Source of the DNA: Chloroflexia bacterium
Lineage (GTDB): Bacteria; Chloroflexota; Chloroflexia; Thermomicrobiales; JALYUS01
Direction: 5' to 3'
Length of the DNA stretch: 7,634 bases
NCBI GenBank assembly: GCA_025928215.1
Contig: JAICJW010000218.1
Coordinates: 1 to 7,634 of the forward strand
Under the pieces are notes generated by a model. That model saw only the letters and a list, made by a program, of their open reading frames with translations, searched no databases and was not told the origin of the DNA. This document shows positions 1-6,449 of this stretch, in pieces (position 1 is the stretch's first letter; each line of letters opens with the position of its first letter). The position numbers were made by a program, and so were the translations under genes.

Positions 1-6
1 GGATTG

Positions 7-135
7 AACCACAGAGGCACAGAGGACACAGAGAAATGCGGAGAACATACAATGAAGGAGATTTCCCATGTTCGCAACCATCTTTTCTCTTTCGTTCCTC
101 TCCTCCCTCTCTGTGTTCTCTGCGCCTCTGTGGTT
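7..135. repeat. Long imperfect inverted repeat (28-bp arms)
   Basis: The arms are 7-34 and 108-135. They pair at 26 of 28 positions, with one further G-T pair (25/117) and one mismatch (19/123). The left arm begins AACCACAGAGGC and the right arm ends GCCTCTGTGGTT. The 73-base interior is pyrimidine-rich on its right side and holds no gene. From memory, 'ACCACAGAGRCACAGAG'-type palindromes recur in intergenic DNA of many GC-rich bacteria, so this is probably one copy of a dispersed palindromic element. It ends 10 bases past the stop codon of the small minus-strand membrane protein, so the folded RNA could mark that transcript's 3' end. There is no clear T-run, so I do not call it an intrinsic terminator. 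Confidence 0.8.
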
Positions 136-145
136 ATGAATCGTG

Positions 146-388
146 CTACTTGCCGAGGCGGAAGCCGGCGAGGGTGAGAATGAAGCCGATCAGGAGGCCG
201 AAGAGACCGAAGCCGATAGACAGAAATCCGAGGTAGCCCTCCCGTAGCCAGAGCGCCACGATGCCGCAGCCAATGGCTAAGAGACCGGGAATGTAGAAAT
301 AGCCCGGTGTCAGCGCCGCGAAGAGCGCGAGCAGCAGACCGAGATAGCCAAGTACCCGTGCGACGCTCTGTTTCGATGTTTCACTCAT
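146..388 (-). CDS. Small three-helix membrane protein, function unknown
   Basis: An 80-residue, very hydrophobic protein that I do not recognise as a named family. Predicted membrane segments lie at about residues 9-27, 29-48 and 52-76. A short polar N-terminus (SETSKQ) and a basic C-terminal tail (FRLGK) flank them, and TPGYFYIPG forms the first turn. Gly and Leu dominate, as in small integral proteins of the superfamily-2 or DUF type. The start is uncertain. ATG at 388 lacks a well-placed ribosome site. TTG at 406 (86 residues) has GGAGG six bases upstream, but that GGAGG and the added codons lie in or beside a palindromic repeat that may have been inserted later, so I prefer ATG. The stop is TAG, followed three codons later by TAA. 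A terminator separates it from the upstream permease gene, so it probably has its own promoter within 440-506. Confidence 0.7.
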   Translation of the reverse strand: MSETSKQSVARVLGYLGLLLALFAALTPGYFYIPGLLAIGCGIVALWLREGYLGFLSIGFGLFGLLIGFILTLAGFRLGK

Positions 389-399
389 GCGCGTGATTG

Positions 400-437
400 C
401 CCCCAACCCAACCCTCCGCCCGCCATGCGGGGGAGGG
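400..437 (-). repeat. GC-rich palindromic element at the small gene's start
   Basis: Positions 412-423 and 427-437 form an 11-bp stem with one bulged G (418) and a three-base loop (CAT). The flank toward 400 reads, on the minus strand, TTGGGTTGGGGG. The element at 511-548 has the same plan on the same strand: a C-rich/G-rich stem followed by TTGGGGG-like sequence. The two look like degenerate copies of one short palindromic family. In the transcript of the neighbouring small gene, the right half of the stem contains the only good Shine-Dalgarno (GGAGG, complement of 413-417), so folding would hide it. Confidence 0.6.
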
Positions 438-449
438 AATCAGTAATCA

Positions 450-469
450 TTGGCAGTAGTGTATGCCAA
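450..469. promoter_or_regulatory. Possible operator: TTGGCA-N8-TGCCAA
   Basis: A perfect 6-bp dyad, 450-455 and 464-469, lies in the only AT-richer intergenic stretch, between the permease terminator and the small membrane gene, where that gene's promoter must be. On the minus strand, TTGGCA could also serve as a -35 with TTACTG 17 bases later, but that -10 is poor. Regulator and function are unknown. A 6-bp dyad can occur by chance. Confidence 0.3.
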
Positions 470-506
470 ATTGCACCGAACGGCACGACTCCACGATGCA
501 AATGAC

Positions 507-539
507 AAAAAATTCCCCCTTCCCGCGTCGGGAAGGGGG
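507..539 (-). terminator. Rho-independent terminator of the ABC transporter operon
   Basis: A perfect 10-bp stem (515-524 with 530-539) encloses a five-base loop. On the minus strand it is followed by AA and six consecutive T (complement of 507-512). It lies 15 bases past the permease stop codon. Stem, tight loop and T-run are all present only in the minus orientation, so it ends transcription coming from the permease. Confidence 0.85.
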
Positions 540-553
540 TTGGGGGTCAGGTC

Positions 554-3500
554 TTATTCGTAGCGCAGCGCCTCCGCGATTGGCACGCGGCTGGCGCGCC
601 GTGCGGGAACGACCGTCATGATGAAGGCGGCCACAAGCGCGATGACGACGAAGAACGCGATCTGCCCGTACGGAATGACCATCGTGTTCGCCTGCACGCC
701 CGCGTTACCGCTCGCGATCAGGTTCCGCGAGAGCACCATCCCGGTCGTCACACCGACGATCACGCCCGATACCGCGATAAAGAGCGATTCGATCAGGAAA
801 CTCGCGCTCACCATGCCGCGCTGATAGCCGAGCGCGCGCAACATGCCGATCTGTTGCCGCCGCTCGACGACCGAGCGGAGCGCGATCACGCCGAGCGCCG
901 CGATGCCGACGAAGAGGCCAATACCGAGGAACCCTTGCAGCAGATAGAGGAAACCCTGACTCTGCTGCTGCGACTTCTGCAGCTCATCGCGCAGGTCAAC
1001 CGCCTGCACGCCATTCCGGACGAGCGCGGCCTTGATGCCGAACTTGACGGCCTTGCTGTCCCCGGCCTGCTCCAAGGCGATGAAATAAGCCGTGTTTTGT
1101 CGGTCGGGCGGGAAAATCTGCTGGAAGGTGCTGTCGTTCATCAGCAACCCGGCACCCTCCCCGACGCCAAGCCCGTTGCTGACATTCATCGTCTGATCGA
1201 GCACGCCGATAATCGTCACCTGCCTGGCTACGCCCGTTCGCTGGTCGCGAACATCCACCTTAATCGGCGTCATCGTCTTGTCGTCGGCCTTGACACCGGT
1301 CAACTCGAACCGCTTGTCCCCCGCGTTGCCGAAGCCGCCCTGCTGCGGAATCGCTGCCGCGTCAATCACCGCGAGCGTCGGATCACGCTTCAGCGCGTCC
1401 CAGATCGCGCGGTCAGAGGAATAGCCGGTGGCGCGGGTCTGAAAGGTATACGTGCTGTGATCAATGAAGCCGCCGTCCAGGCCACGTGCGCTGTACTGCC
1501 GGAAGTCCGGCGCCCCCGCGATGCGGACCTGCGTATTGTTCGCGGTGACGATGTGATTGACGCCGAGCGCCGTCCAATCGTTCGTGTTGACCGTGCCCGC
1601 CTGCTGCACCGCCGCCTTGAAGTCGCCGACCGGGTTGTTGCTGTTCGTTGCCGCCGCCACGTCCCAGCCGCCGAGTGTCGCGTCGGAGGTGAATGCCTTG
1701 CCGAATGTCGTATTGAGGACGCTCATCACGACGAGGGCGAAGATAATCAGGCCAAACATCCCCAGCGTCATGCCCGTACGGCCCCGGTTCGCCATCGGGT
1801 AGGCGACGCCCGTCTTGAAAGCGGGCGCGTACCGCCCGAATGGCTTGCCGAGCCAGGAGACGAAGCGGAGCGTCGTATTCGCATTGAAGACCATCAGGAG
1901 TACCGCGCCGGTGACGAGGGCGATGCCGCTGAAGAAGAACATCTCGATGCCGCCCTGGAGTTTGCCCCAGAGCTTATCGTGCACCGAGAACGGGACGCAC
2001 CACCAGACGAGCACGAACAGCCCGACCGCCGTGAAGACGCCCCGCTCCGGCACGCCGAAGCGGCGGAGGATCAGCGCGAGGCCAAAGACGATCAACATCG
2101 CGCCGCCATAGAACGGCGCGGCCTGCTTACCGGAGAGGCCGGTGAGCGCGAGCAAAAAACCAAGCAGCACCATGATGATGCCCCAGATCAGGCTGCGGCG
2201 GCTCGCCTTGCGGCGCACCGGCTCCTCGGTGTCCCGGATCGCGGCGACGATGTTCAGATTACTCACCCGCCACGAGGAGAAGGCGATTGTCCCGAAGGTG
2301 AGGACGACACCGAGGCAGTAGGCGATGATCAGCGAGCGCGGCTGCACGTAGGGCGAGAGCGGCAAACTGTTGCCGATGATCGCCTTCATCGCGAAGACGA
2401 TGCCGAGCGCCACACCGACGCCGAGGACCGCCCCCACCGCCGCCGCGATCAGGTCGTACGCCGTCCCCTCGGCGATGAACATCTGCACGAGATGCCGCCG
2501 CTGCGTGCCGACGGCGCGCGCCATGCCCATCTCGCTCTTCCGCTCCGCCGCGAGCATTGTGAAGATCAGGAAGATGAGCAGCACACCCGCCGCGATCGCG
2601 AACAGGCCGAGGACGAGAAAGAAGGTCGTGAAGAGATTGCCGGCGAGTTCGGCGATCTTTACGGTATCCTGCTTGATCTTGCTCGCTTCGAGATTTTGCG
2701 GCGCGAGCACGGGGTCGAGTTTTCCCACCACCGCGTCCGTCCGGTTGACGCCGCTGCGCACCGTGCCGGTGTTGGCGACGAAGATCGCGTCGTAATCGCT
2801 CGGCCGGTTGAACATCGCCTGCGCGCGGTCGAGCGGGATGAGCAAGCCGGGGAAGGCATTGCCGTTCGTGTTCGCGTTGAAGATGCTGTCCCGCACGATG
2901 CCCGCCACCTTGAAGGTGATCGGCTGGTTGTTATAGAAGGACTGGATCGTATCTCCAACCCGCGCTTGCAGTTTGTCCGCACCCGTCTGATTCAGATATG
3001 CCTCACCGGGGCCGAGCGTGCCGATGTCCAGTTTGTTCCCATTCGAGTCGAGGACGCCGCCGATCGCATCCACGCGCTTCGCGTCCACCCCCGCGAGCGA
3101 GACAATTGGCTCACTCTGCGATGTGCGCGCGTTGAGCGCTGGCACGGCCTTCCCGAGCGATGGGACGAACCCGGTGATGTCCGGATCGCCCTTGAAGCGC
3201 GTTTCGAGATCGCTCAGCACGGCCGCCGGAATCTTGTCCGCCCCCTGCCCGACGCGGTTCGGGTCCTGCTTGGGCTGAATTACCTCATCCACACGACCGA
3301 GCGACGTGTAGACGAGATCGCCAATCGAGTAATTGATCGTGTCACCCGTCGCGAAGGCGGCGGACATGATGAGCGTCGAGAGCATCAGCCCGACGACGAT
3401 CAGCCCCGTCTGTGCTTTGCGGCGCGGCACATTGCGGATACCGAGCCGGAAGATAACGGGATTGCGCAACGCGATATAGACCGTGACCGCCAACACCAGC

Positions 3501-3562
3501 GCCAGCACGATCAGGAGCGCCACCATGATATTCGTCATCGGGATGCCAAAGAGTTTGTTCAT
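554..3562 (-). CDS. ABC transporter permease, two FtsX/MacB-type domains
   Basis: A 1002-residue membrane subunit of an ABC exporter or mechanotransmitter of the FtsX/MacB/LolCE superfamily. Two FtsX repeats are visible. The first runs from helix 52-71 through an extracytoplasmic domain (~72-305) to helices ~307-338, 366-392 and 411-430. The second runs from helix 598-617 through a second outer domain (~618-870) to helices 871-896, 921-945 and 963-985. Each has the cytoplasmic coupling segment after its first returning helix (ERKSEMGMARAVGTQRRH; ERRQQIGMLRALGYQRG), which contacts the ATPase. An extra N-terminal helix (13-31) and four central helices (~457-558) bring my count to 13, with the C-terminus inside. 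The C-terminus PARRASRVPIAEALRYE is typical. The start ATG has GGAGG six bases upstream. It lies 52 bases downstream of the ATPase gene and is surely its partner. Substrate is unknown; lipids, peptides or cell-envelope stress are all possible. Confidence 0.93.
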   Translation of the reverse strand: MNKLFGIPMTNIMVALLIVLALVLAVTVYIALRNPVIFRLGIRNVPRRKAQTGLIVVGLMLSTLIMSAAFATGDTINYSIGDLVYTSLGRVDEVIQPKQDPNRVGQGADKIPAAVLSDLETRFKGDPDITGFVPSLGKAVPALNARTSQSEPIVSLAGVDAKRVDAIGGVLDSNGNKLDIGTLGPGEAYLNQTGADKLQARVGDTIQSFYNNQPITFKVAGIVRDSIFNANTNGNAFPGLLIPLDRAQAMFNRPSDYDAIFVANTGTVRSGVNRTDAVVGKLDPVLAPQNLEASKIKQDTVKIAELAGNLFTTFFLVLGLFAIAAGVLLIFLIFTMLAAERKSEMGMARAVGTQRRHLVQMFIAEGTAYDLIAAAVGAVLGVGVALGIVFAMKAIIGNSLPLSPYVQPRSLIIAYCLGVVLTFGTIAFSSWRVSNLNIVAAIRDTEEPVRRKASRRSLIWGIIMVLLGFLLALTGLSGKQAAPFYGGAMLIVFGLALILRRFGVPERGVFTAVGLFVLVWWCVPFSVHDKLWGKLQGGIEMFFFSGIALVTGAVLLMVFNANTTLRFVSWLGKPFGRYAPAFKTGVAYPMANRGRTGMTLGMFGLIIFALVVMSVLNTTFGKAFTSDATLGGWDVAAATNSNNPVGDFKAAVQQAGTVNTNDWTALGVNHIVTANNTQVRIAGAPDFRQYSARGLDGGFIDHSTYTFQTRATGYSSDRAIWDALKRDPTLAVIDAAAIPQQGGFGNAGDKRFELTGVKADDKTMTPIKVDVRDQRTGVARQVTIIGVLDQTMNVSNGLGVGEGAGLLMNDSTFQQIFPPDRQNTAYFIALEQAGDSKAVKFGIKAALVRNGVQAVDLRDELQKSQQQSQGFLYLLQGFLGIGLFVGIAALGVIALRSVVERRQQIGMLRALGYQRGMVSASFLIESLFIAVSGVIVGVTTGMVLSRNLIASGNAGVQANTMVIPYGQIAFFVVIALVAAFIMTVVPARRASRVPIAEALRYE

Positions 3563-3578
3563 ATGTCCCCTCCGGGGA

Positions 3579-3633
3579 AGTAGTCAGTAGTCAGAGCGAG
3601 CCTGAATCCTCTGACTACTGATTACTGGCTACT
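3579..3633. repeat. Heptad-based inverted repeat supplying the ATPase stop codon
   Basis: An 18-bp stem (3579-3596 with 3609-3626) has 17 Watson-Crick pairs plus one G-T and a 12-base loop. On the minus strand the 5' arm and its flank are three tandem heptads, CAGTAGC CAGTAAT CAGTAGT. The other arm carries the same heptad on the plus strand. The repeat encodes the last residues of the ATPase (PVASNQ) and its TAG, and spans most of the gap to the permease. No T-run follows, so it is not a terminator. In the operon mRNA it would be a stable stem between the ATPase and permease cistrons. Confidence 0.75.
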
Positions 3634-4496
3634 GGCCGGGCTTGTCCGTCGCCGGAGAATGAGCGCGGATCGGCAATGTGGCCGAGGCCGTCATCAATAA
3701 TCTGGCCGTCCCGCATTTTGATGATCCGGCCGCAGCGCGCGCCGATGCCGCCATCGTGCGTGACGATCACGAAGGTCTGGCCGTGCCGCGTGTTGAGGTC
3801 CTGCATCAGATGCATGATTTCATCCGCCGTCTCGCTATCCAAATCGCCGGTTGGCTCATCCGCCCAGACGATGGCGGGTTCATTGACGAGGGCGCGGGCA
3901 ATCGTTACACGTTGCCGCTGCCCACCGGAGAGTTCGGCGGGCTTGTGCGCCGCCCACTCTTTGAGCCGCACCAGTTCAAGCACGCGCATCGACCGCTCCC
4001 GCGCTTCCTTCGTGTTCACACCGCTGACGACGAGGGGCAACTCAACATTCTCCACGGCGGAAAGGACGGGCAGGAGGTTGTAGAATTGGAAGACGAAGCC
4101 CATATGCCGCGCGCGATACTCCGTCTTGGTCCTGTCGTTCATCGTGGCGATGTCCGTGCCATCCACGATGATCTGGCCGGTATCAATCGCCTCCAACCCG
4201 GCGAGACAGTTGAGAAGCGTCGTCTTCCCGGAACCGGACGGCCCCATGATCGCGACCATCTCGCCCCGCCCAACGGCGAACGAGACGCCCCGGAGCGCGG
4301 GTACTTTGACTTTGCCGGTATCGAAAATTTTGACGACATCGAGCGCCTGAATGATGGGATTGGCGATGGACGAATGCGGCTCATGCCCCTGCGGCATCGG
4401 CTCCACGACGGATGCCGCGTGCCTGGTGACTGGCCGGTATTGCCCATTCGTCGGTGGCAATGCGCCACGTTCCATCAAATCGAACTGCTTTTCCAT
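3615..4496 (-). CDS. ABC transporter ATP-binding protein (LolD/MacB type)
   Basis: A 293-residue ATPase that powers the permease encoded just downstream. All family motifs are present (numbering from ATG 4496): Walker A GPSGSGKT at 85-92, Q-loop in FQFYNLLP (Gln ~137), signature LSGGQ at 189-193, Walker B IVWADEP at 209-215 with catalytic Glu, D-loop GDLDS, and H-loop His ~247 in [14 protein letters not shown] and the overall spacing are typical of the LolD/MacB/FtsE group that pairs with FtsX-fold permeases. The ATPase core begins near residue 48, so there is an unusual polar N-terminal extension of ~47 residues, and the frame stays open upstream to 4631. ATG 4496 has AAAGGA 10 bases upstream; ATGs at 4535 and 4559 (306 and 314 residues) cannot be excluded. 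The last residues and TAG lie in a repeat, and read-through would reach TGA seven codons later. Confidence 0.92.
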   Translation of the reverse strand: MEKQFDLMERGALPPTNGQYRPVTRHAASVVEPMPQGHEPHSSIANPIIQALDVVKIFDTGKVKVPALRGVSFAVGRGEMVAIMGPSGSGKTTLLNCLAGLEAIDTGQIIVDGTDIATMNDRTKTEYRARHMGFVFQFYNLLPVLSAVENVELPLVVSGVNTKEARERSMRVLELVRLKEWAAHKPAELSGGQRQRVTIARALVNEPAIVWADEPTGDLDSETADEIMHLMQDLNTRHGQTFVIVTHDGGIGARCGRIIKMRDGQIIDDGLGHIADPRSFSGDGQARPVASNQ

Positions 4497-4820
4497 TACG
4501 ATTGAATCCTTTCCTTCTCCCATATCCGCTACCATCGCGATGCCCCGCTCCTTCCGCATGCCCTGTGTAAGAACACCGGCCTGTCGCCATTCCTGACAAA
4601 CCGAGCGGCGCATCATTCCGCAGACCACCATACGCCGTCATACCCGTTCGAACATCGTCCATCCGGGGGTTCCCGCCGTGTCCATTCGGACAGGGTACGC
4701 ATCGTCACCGCACCGTACGCGCTTCCCGTGTCAAAAGGATTGCACAGCAATGCGAACCGTTCATCAGTTCCGCGTTCCCATCCGTGATCGGGGACGCACA
4801 ACCATGATGGCCCGTGCGAA
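4497..4820. other. Gene-poor stretch upstream of the ABC operon
   Basis: I see no convincing gene here. The open frames are short, have no recognisable motif, and overlap one another on both strands. The minus-strand frame that continues the ATPase gene upstream (to 4631) contains a tandem choice of ATGs and could be either leader or extra N-terminus. The promoter of the ABC operon should lie here. A TTGACA on the minus strand (complement of 4729-4734) has no -10 at 16-18 bases, so I cannot place the promoter. Minor items are an 8-bp palindrome GTTCGAAC at 4646-4653 and two direct copies of GTACGC 20 bases apart (4695, 4715). Confidence 0.5.
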
Positions 4821-4831
4821 TCACGGATGGG
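4777..4831. repeat. 12-bp perfect inverted repeat at the end of the mini-ORF
   Basis: CCCATCCGTGAT (4777-4788) and its exact reverse complement (4820-4831) are separated by 31 bases, in which a second 5-bp stem (4795-4799 with 4814-4818) can form. The right arm contains the last codons and the TGA stop of the 52-codon minus-strand ORF. No T-run follows on either strand, so it is either a factor-dependent 3' structure or a protein-binding dyad. Confidence 0.6.
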
Positions 4832-4979
4832 TGGGATCAACGGTCACGAAGCGATCACCGGTCGCCGACAGTGCAATCACGTCGGCAGGAGAAGCGCCTG
4901 CGAATACGACCTTCCGTACGTCCCGGTTTCTTTGATCGCCGTGAATGCGGCAATGTTTCAAGGGCAGATCGTGCGGCAT
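4821..4979 (-). CDS. Possible small protein, 52 residues, unrecognised
   Basis: A 52-codon ORF that I do not recognise. The product begins MPHDLPLKHCRIHGDQ, has a basic middle (RNRDVRKVVFAGASP) and ends in an acidic-hydrophobic stretch (ADVIALSATGDRFVTVDP, THP). It has no signal peptide or membrane segment. The single Cys with flanking His (KHCRIHGD) could bind a metal, but that is speculation. Support for a real gene is mostly contextual. AAAGGAG stands four bases before the ATG, and a promoter-like region with a perfect palindrome in a 19-base spacer lies at 5000-5030. An inverted repeat overlaps its stop. Third-position GC is only about 60%, weaker than in the ABC genes, so it could be a young, transferred or spurious ORF. 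A frame extends upstream to 5030, but that part would cover the putative promoter. It is divergent from the LuxR remnant. Confidence 0.42.
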   Translation of the reverse strand: MPHDLPLKHCRIHGDQRNRDVRKVVFAGASPADVIALSATGDRFVTVDPTHP

Positions 4980-4999
4980 CGTTCTCCTTTCCTTCCGGG

Positions 5000-5030
5000 A
5001 GCGTACCTGCTCACGTAACGTGAGGGTCAA
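5000..5030 (-). promoter_or_regulatory. MerR-like promoter with palindromic operator
   Basis: Read on the minus strand: -35 TTGACC (complement of 5025-5030), then a spacer of exactly 19 bases, then a weak -10 TACGCT (complement of 5000-5005). The spacer starts directly with the perfect 7+1+7 palindrome at 5010-5024 (plus strand CTCACGTAACGTGAG). A long 19-base spacer filled by a dyad is the known layout of promoters that MerR-family activators untwist (MerR, SoxR, ZntR, CueR). The predicted start near 4993 leaves a short leader carrying the ribosome site of the 52-codon ORF. No MerR-family gene is in the window. Confidence 0.4.
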
Positions 5031-5162
5031 GAAGGTCTGACTGAATCCACATCATCTCCGTCTCCGGGGATACCACCCGGTTGCGAACCCTCCTTCGGGG
5101 TATCATCATCGTTGGGGGGAACACCAGCGCGGTTGGGAATGCCATGATCCGGGAAAGGCTGT

Positions 5163-6052
5163 ATGCCCAGAACACCGCTCCACGCGCTCACCTGGTTCCA
5201 CGATGACGGTTGCTATGTGCTGTCTATCCGGAACCATGTCGAGCAGCGCTTTCGGCCAACAAACGAAGAAGCGTGGCAGGCATGGCTGCGCACAGTGACT
5301 TCCTTCGCCTTCCACGGTACATCCGGCAGCCTCAATGTCTATCGCGAAGCGCGGGCGTGCGGCGGGCGATACTGGTATGCCTACCACACCGCCGGGGGCC
5401 GTACCCGCAAACGCTATCTCGGGCGGACGGCAACGGTCTCGTTCGCACGCTTGGAGGAAGTGGCGCAAGCCCCCGCCATTGGGCCGAAGCCCGCTCCGCT
5501 CACGCCCACACAAACCGAACGAGAAGCCGAAAGCGGAGCGGGCGCCGCCCTGTCCGGCGCTTCGCGCGAGGCCGAAGCCCCAGTCATGCTGCCCCTGGCA
5601 CGCGTCTGGTACTGGCTGGCGATCGGCGACCTTGCCCGGGCCGCTCGCTGGAGGGCTGGCTGCGCGCCTATTTGGATGTGGGTGCGCCGATGGAACGGAC
5701 CCTCAAGGCATTCCTCGACGCGCTACCGGGCGAGGCGCCCGATACCTCGGCACTGCCCCACGCCTCTATCGCGCGGCTCCTCGCAGCCTTCGCGCAGGAG
5801 AAGCACGACGGATGGTCGTCCACTCCAAAGGTCGTTCCTGCTGCCTCATCTACGCTCATCGAACCGCTCACCCGGCGCGAGAGGGAAGTGTTACGGCATC
5901 TCGCGGACGGTGCGTCGAATCAGGAAATCGCCGCTGCCCTGGTGATCTCCCTCCCGACGGTCAAGAAACACGTCAGCAATCTGCTCGGCAAGCTCGGTGT
6001 GCAAAGCCGGACGCAGGCCATTGCGCGCGCTCGCGAAGCCTCCCTGCTCTGA
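5163..6052 (+). pseudogene. LuxR-type transcriptional regulator remnant
   Basis: Remains of a large MalT-like LuxR regulator, a family of roughly 900-1000 residues with N-terminal region, STAND-type ATPase, TPR-like sensor and C-terminal helix-turn-helix. The first frame (from ATG 5163) carries the family N-terminus: [59 protein letters not shown] short linker leads to a scrap of the TPR region ([19 protein letters not shown], to ~5650). Sense then moves to the other frame (5210-6052): [15 protein letters not shown], then the DNA-binding domain at 5855-6049 with [46 protein letters not shown]. The ATPase with its P-loop and most of the sensor are missing, so at least two internal deletions occurred, the second shifting the frame near 5640-5660. 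The first frame reads on to TGA at 5943-5945. A single HTH-only product from an internal start is possible but has no obvious ribosome site. Confidence 0.82.
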
Positions 6053-6187
6053 GCGTGTTCCTCCCAACGTCGCGAACCATCCCCAGGCAGAAATACTCCC
6101 TTTTGTAGACCTTTGACGACTGTGCGCGGAGTCATGCACGCCTATGCTCGTCCCATGACCGGATCAACCGGGCAAGGAGGCGAGAGG

Positions 6188-6448
6188 ATGCACTGTCACA
6201 TCCGGGTACGCGGGCATCTCGACGCTTCGTGGCGCCATCGCTTTGCGGGATAGCAGATCACGCACGAGGAATCAGGGATCAGCCTGCTCTCTGGCTCCTT
6301 GCCCGATCAGGCCGCCCCGTATGGCGTGCTCCTCCAGATTATCAATCTGGGTATTCCTCTGCTCTCGCTCGAGACGAGCGAGGCGCCCCAACAGGAAAAG
6401 AAAGGAGGTGCGCACGGCCGTCGAATTCGCGCCCCGCCGAACGACTAA
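6188..6448 (+). pseudogene. Small conserved 'RVRGHLD' protein with in-frame TAG
   Basis: Eighty-seven codons including the final TAA, interrupted by TAG at codon 22 (6251-6253). Before it reads MHCHIRVRGHLDASWRHRFA plus G; after it QITHEESGISLLSGSLPDQA, then APYGVLLQIINLGIPLLSLE and a charged tail. From memory this is a small protein of unknown function common in Chloroflexota near LuxR/MalT-like regulators (pattern: RV.GHLD..W..W..GL.I.HE..G...LSG...DQA.LYG.L..I..LG..LL). The family usually has a hydrophobic residue at the stop position, so one base change from a Leu codon TTG explains it. AAGGAGG seven bases before ATG shows that translation signals remain. There is no internal ATG after the stop. 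It lies 135 bases after the regulator remnant and before the DUF6069 gene. Alternatives are a dead gene, TAG readthrough, or a sequencing error. Confidence 0.75.
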
Positions 6449-6449
6449 C

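Noticed and set aside
1..135. CRISPR-like or tandem repeat at the window start
   Set aside because: Only two arms in inverted orientation exist, with no regular spacers, so it is a palindrome and not an array.
854..3583. A 909-codon open frame on the plus strand, antisense to the permease gene
   Set aside because: Its product is saturated with Arg, Asp, Glu, His and Ala with no domain or helix pattern, as expected of the antisense frame of a GC-rich gene. The minus-strand frame has a clear FtsX architecture, a good ribosome site and a terminator.
3678..4505. A 275-codon plus-strand frame opposite the ATPase gene
   Set aside because: Same antisense artefact. The minus strand carries every ABC ATPase motif in order.
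4729..4734. TTGACA on the minus strand as a -35 of the ABC operon promoter
   Set aside because: No acceptable -10 hexamer is found 16-18 bases downstream.
4613..4840. Minus-strand 75-codon frame upstream of the ATPase gene
   Set aside because: No ribosome site at the right distance, no recognisable motif, and it overlaps other frames. Treated as gene-free sequence.
5335..6108. A 257-codon frame inside the LuxR remnant
   Set aside because: The third frame of the region. Its translation resembles no family, while the other two frames hold the regulator's N-terminus and HTH.
6113..6141. TTGACG as a -35 for the small 'RVRGHLD' gene
   Set aside because: The nearest -10-like TATGCT is 24 bases away, too far for a normal promoter.
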